Source of the DNA: Phycisphaerales bacterium
GTDB lineage: Bacteria; Planctomycetota; Phycisphaerae; Phycisphaerales; UBA1924
Direction: 5' to 3'
DNA length: 64,000 nucleotides
NCBI GenBank assembly: GCA_947459215.1
Contig: CANHCQ010000002.1
Span: forward strand, 1-64,000
Of this stretch, positions 62,001 to 64,000 are shown piece by piece (position 1 is the first letter of the stretch; the number at the start of each line of letters is the position of its first letter). Position numbers and translations under genes: made by a program. Below the pieces are notes generated by a model. The model saw nothing but the letters and a program-made list of their open reading frames with translations, had not been told where the DNA came from and did not search any database.

Positions 62001-62405
62001 CTGCACGGCGGCAGCACCCAGAAGGAACGCGTCGACATGGTCGAGCAGTTCCAGAAGGGCGATGGGCGGCATCCGATTCTGTTGATCAGTTTGAAGGCGG
62101 GCGGCGTCGGCCTGAACCTGACGGCGGCGAGCCACGTGTTCCACTTCGACCGCTGGTGGAACCCGGCGGTGGAGAACCAGGCGACCGACCGCGCGTACCG
62201 CATCGGCCAGACGCGGACGGTGCAGGTGCACAAGTTCGTCGTGCGGGGCACGCTGGAAGAGCGCATCGATCAGATGATCGAGCAGAAGACGGAGTTGGCG
62301 GAGAACATCATCGGTTCGGGCGAGCGGTGGTTGACGGAGCTGGACACGTCGCAGTTGCGTGAATTGCTGACGCTGAGGAACGACGCGATCGCGGATGAGG
62401 TGTAA
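59088..62405 (+). CDS. SNF2/RapA-family helicase-like ATPase
   Basis: A 1105-aa SWI2/SNF2-type DNA translocase. An N-terminal half (about 1-600) of the bacterial SNF2-associated type precedes the motor. Motor motifs: LADDMGLGKT (Lys640), VVPMSVVGNW, VVLDEAQYIKN (about 745), ALTGTPVENRLSELWSI, and in the second lobe FTQF, LLISLKAGGVGLNLTAA and DRAYRIGQTRTVQVHKF. Such proteins remodel protein-DNA complexes; some are part of defence islands. It starts 33 bases after tRNA-Lys, and the accessory tail follows it. No nuclease partner is visible. Confidence 0.92.
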   Translation: MIGLGTARAAGGDDRLLHALHAIWTVGANAGVAGARPVPGLHVFGEDASRLATQAEATIGDEIVDHPFALDVEAIRTRLGAAGAGAEVSSVVLQLPATGSGVLPSSHLARAVGHRADGVMRLVKVRVPTFFVSAEKAPAALDAMLDDSPRAAAADDGGRTQLVGASVVYFGAALRLVRSLLAQQRFVPMVAQGGVSSTGAMVPTEFRGVWQPWLSDEKTSERVATLVRAMPSIARAAEDSFGHQPWPIVEDFLWRVVDAACRATLTREDFISSVSEKDATKDLHVAWLQGLLSQADQVPATNTRGQELARRIRQWISGLEERGASSAWRLLLKMNEPLVESGEDEGDDDDAMWSISFHLQSVDKPALIVDAADLWALTGDSMTIEGKRIDAPQDLLLGELGRASRIYQKLEKALEDSEPESMELSTRQAYQFLREFAAILGEQGFGIATPDWWDSPLAKLGVRLRLESDTLEKVMAPGGAGGSASSPQLGMSALVRYRWEIALGDTALSLAEFEKLAARKSPLVRMNGRWVEVRPEDVQSAIKFVREHPGGEMKVGEALRMAYASDPRETGVHITGLEATGWVAALMNAEAATQQLEMIRPPERFHGTLRPYQVRGVSWMAFLERIGLGLCLADDMGLGKTIQLLALMAFEREQMVAAMAQLPPGSVVQKVKPTLLVVPMSVVGNWLHETKRFCPELKVLTHHGADRLDEAKFVDEARSSDMIITTYSLAHRDRELLTRVEWGRVVLDEAQYIKNPAAKQSQAVRAITAERRVALTGTPVENRLSELWSIMDFLNPGYLGSAGSFRTRFSLGIERYRDKAKLDQLKGLVRPFILRRLKSDPTVVADLPEKVESKEFCPLTSEQATLYEQCVQRMLTEVERSEGIQRRGLVLSALIKLKQICNHPSQLLKDWSEGGLTPPKFERSGKCIRLLEMLEEVLAEGDQALVFTQFRQMGNILMSLLRHHLDRDVLFLHGGSTQKERVDMVEQFQKGDGRHPILLISLKAGGVGLNLTAASHVFHFDRWWNPAVENQATDRAYRIGQTRTVQVHKFVVRGTLEERIDQMIEQKTELAENIIGSGERWLTELDTSQLRELLTLRNDAIADEV

Positions 62406-62480
62406 ATCGTTTGGCTGCAAGGACTTGCAGTTGGAGAGAGTTCTCGATATCATTTCTGAGATCCTCAATGGAGTGGAACC

Positions 62481-63371
62481 ATGCGAACGAATGTCTGGGG
62501 CTTAATCAATAAGGTCGCTGCGCACTTCGCGGCAGTCGTGATGTGCTGCATCAGTGTGACATCGGTCGCAGCTGAACCTATCGAAGCTGTTCCGACCGAA
62601 ACCATCATCGTGACGCCCAATGGTTCGGCGGTGGACCCAGAGCTTGAAGCGTTTGTAGAGGCGATGTTGGGCTCGTACGGATTAACAAGTGCTACTAGTT
62701 CGACTGTCGAGATGGACTGGGATTGTGTTGATTTCGAAGCAATCAATGCTCCCTGAGTTCCATCGCCGGTCGATGAAGATGGTCACCCCTTGCCTCCACC
62801 GGTAAAGCTCGTTCCGGGGAAAGAAGGGCAGCCGAATTCGTGGAAGCCCGTACCAGGCACGAGGAAGCCCGTACCAGGCACGAGAGATCGTCCAGTGAAA
62901 TGGGTACCCACTCACCCGGTGCCTTCCGAAGGAGGCGGGCAACCGAGCAGCAGCTGGGATCCAGAAAATGACCATTGGGATGTCGATAGCGGCGTGCCGG
63001 GGAAACCACGCATCCGAGTCAAGCCGGACGGGACCATCATTGGGCCGGATCATCAGCCTGTCCCTGACAACAGTTGGCCTGATCTATCTCTGCCACCATT
63101 CGAAGGACTGGATCCTGCCGTGATTTCAGCATTCGTGGGCATTGGAATAATTGGTCTGATATTCCTTATTCTGTGGGGCATCGTGATTTTCGTGAGCGGA
63201 GGCTGTCATGCGCTTGCGCCTGTAGACCAATGGAACGACACTCGCTACGCGATTGTGGAAACTATGCCGCATTCCCCGGAGCATTCTGTATCAATTGCAA
63301 GTAATGGTTGCGGTGTCTCCTTATCAATTCAGCCGACGGAGTGGCCGCGAGACTCAAGGGAACTGACATGA
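62481..63371 (+). pseudogene. Secreted/membrane protein gene with an in-frame TGA
   Basis: A 91-codon frame with a signal peptide (VAAHFAAVVMCCISVTSVAAEP) stops at TGA 62754-62756. The same frame continues without further stops to 63371. The second part (from TTG 62790, 193 aa) is Pro-rich with a 2 x 21-bp repeat (62843-62884, KPVPGTR twice) and has one membrane helix (FVGIGIIGLIFLILWGIVIF). One gene split by a nonsense codon is the simplest reading; two coupled genes remain possible because TTG 62790 is only 34 bases after the stop. The stop overlaps the next ATG. Role unknown; it resembles components near polymorphic toxin loci. Confidence 0.6.
62843..62884 (+). repeat. Two 21-bp tandem repeats
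   Basis: GAAGCCCGTACCAGGCACGA plus G is exactly duplicated, encoding KPVPGTR twice in the Pro-rich segment of the split gene. Confidence 0.9.
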
Positions 63372-63823
63372 GATTTCTGTCTCATCAAGAGTCACAAGAG
63401 TGGATCTCTTCTCGGATACCACCAGGATTCCGCGATTCGTCGCGGACACGCGTACTCAGCGAAGGGAATTTTGAGCAGCAGACGCCACTTGAGATTTGGT
63501 CAATTTTGCAACGGGTTCTTTCGGATGTATGGGTTGACACGAACGCTCCCTCGATGCTCCTAGTTACGCAGACCGGCATTTGGCCCTCGAACGAGATTCC
63601 TCTTTGGTACGACTTGATGCGACGTGCGCATATGTCGAACGAAGATGTCGCTGAGAGTCCGGGGCACTTGGTGCATGCGTATGAACGGGAGCATCTGCTT
63701 ACCGTTGCTTTTTTCGCCGTGGTTTTCGGCTGGCAGTTCTGTTTGTATTCGGCCGGGTCGTGCAGATTCGCAGAGGTCAGTCACGATGGCGACTGGCGTT
63801 GTTGTGACTATGCTTCGGCGTAG
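63368..63823 (+). CDS. Accessory protein, possible immunity protein
   Basis: A 151-aa protein starting MRFLSHQESQEWISSR at ATG 63368, which overlaps the preceding TGA by 4 bases and so fixes the start. Conserved-looking blocks are SMLLVTQTGIWPSNEIPLWYDLMRRA, SPGHLVHAYEREHLLTV and FGWQFCLYSAG...VSHDGDW. I associate this pattern with small proteins encoded beside RHS/polymorphic toxin genes in planctomycetes and myxobacteria, probably immunity proteins; this is from memory and needs a profile search. Base composition is AT-richer than the rest of the window. Confidence 0.65.
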   Translation: MRFLSHQESQEWISSRIPPGFRDSSRTRVLSEGNFEQQTPLEIWSILQRVLSDVWVDTNAPSMLLVTQTGIWPSNEIPLWYDLMRRAHMSNEDVAESPGHLVHAYEREHLLTVAFFAVVFGWQFCLYSAGSCRFAEVSHDGDWRCCDYASA

Positions 63824-63880
63824 GCGTCGAGCTGATTGGGAGCGGTGGCTTCCCAAGACCTCGGTGCTCCAAGGAGGCCG

Positions 63881-64000
63881 ATGGTCCCTGAAGTTAATGG
63901 AGATACTCCGCGTCCTAGCGGTTTGCCTGACCCGCGGTTCAGTATGCCGCGGCCGGTGTACCTGCGGCCTGTGAAGCCGCTGCCCTTGAAGCCGCGGCGG
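63881..64000 (+). CDS. Start of a gene running off the window
   Basis: ATG 63881 follows AAGGAGG (63871-63877), a near-perfect ribosome-binding site, and the frame stays open for 40 codons to the end. The encoded MVPEVNGDTPRPSGLPDPRF and the following Pro/Arg-rich residues show no domain. In this context it could begin a large secreted or RHS-type toxin, but that is a guess. Confidence 0.5.
   Translation, partial: MVPEVNGDTPRPSGLPDPRFSMPRPVYLRPVKPLPLKPRR

Overview
The window is GC-rich, densely coded DNA. It looks like a planctomycete of the class Phycisphaerae: four secreted proteins end in a paired acidic, Cys-bounded repeat of the kind called a GC-type dockerin; there are several membrane proteins with CxxC...CPECG zinc ribbons; and many palindromic dispersed repeats are present. 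Housekeeping genes include rpsA, gyrA, thrS, groES/groEL, obg, ispG, nrdR, putA, glutamate dehydrogenase, rmuC and a tRNA-Lys. Lineage is inferred from gene content; no database was searched.

Layout. 0-8 kb: the end of an IS110-type transposase, two tandem M28 peptidases, glutamate dehydrogenase, a small operon of zinc-ribbon membrane proteins, and rpsA with tandem terminators. 8-16 kb: a secreted protein of unknown role, gyrA, a STAS protein and an ABC ATPase. 16-25 kb: a large LamG/dockerin protein, an HNH nuclease, a two-gene ABC-2 exporter and ispG with a hydrolase. 25-34 kb: a PilZ protein with an apparent AUC start, an MFS transporter, two zinc-ribbon membrane proteins, a second PilZ protein, obg and putA. 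34-41 kb: nrdR, an ankyrin protein, and thrS with a Thr-rich leader peptide and terminator. Two small accessory genes follow thrS, each followed by a copy of the thrS 3' end. 41-50 kb: three more dockerin-type secreted proteins, an alpha-carbonic anhydrase broken by one amber codon, and a repeat-invaded stretch at 47-48.5 kb. 50-59 kb: the groES-groEL cluster with a receiver-like gene, rmuC, a chemotaxis receptor and a putative porin. 59-64 kb: tRNA-Lys, an SNF2-family ATPase, then an AT-richer tail with small accessory genes that runs off the end.

Three observations stand out. First, a classical leader-peptide attenuator (16 aa, four consecutive Thr codons, competing hairpins, U-tract terminator) lies upstream of thrS. 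Second, three direct copies of the thrS 3' end flank cassette-like accessory genes; the longest copy differs from thrS almost only at synonymous sites. Third, dispersed double-hairpin elements keep pairing while the arm sequence changes, and some have entered coding sequences (thrS itself, a zinc-ribbon membrane protein, a receiver-like protein and a DNA-binding-like protein).
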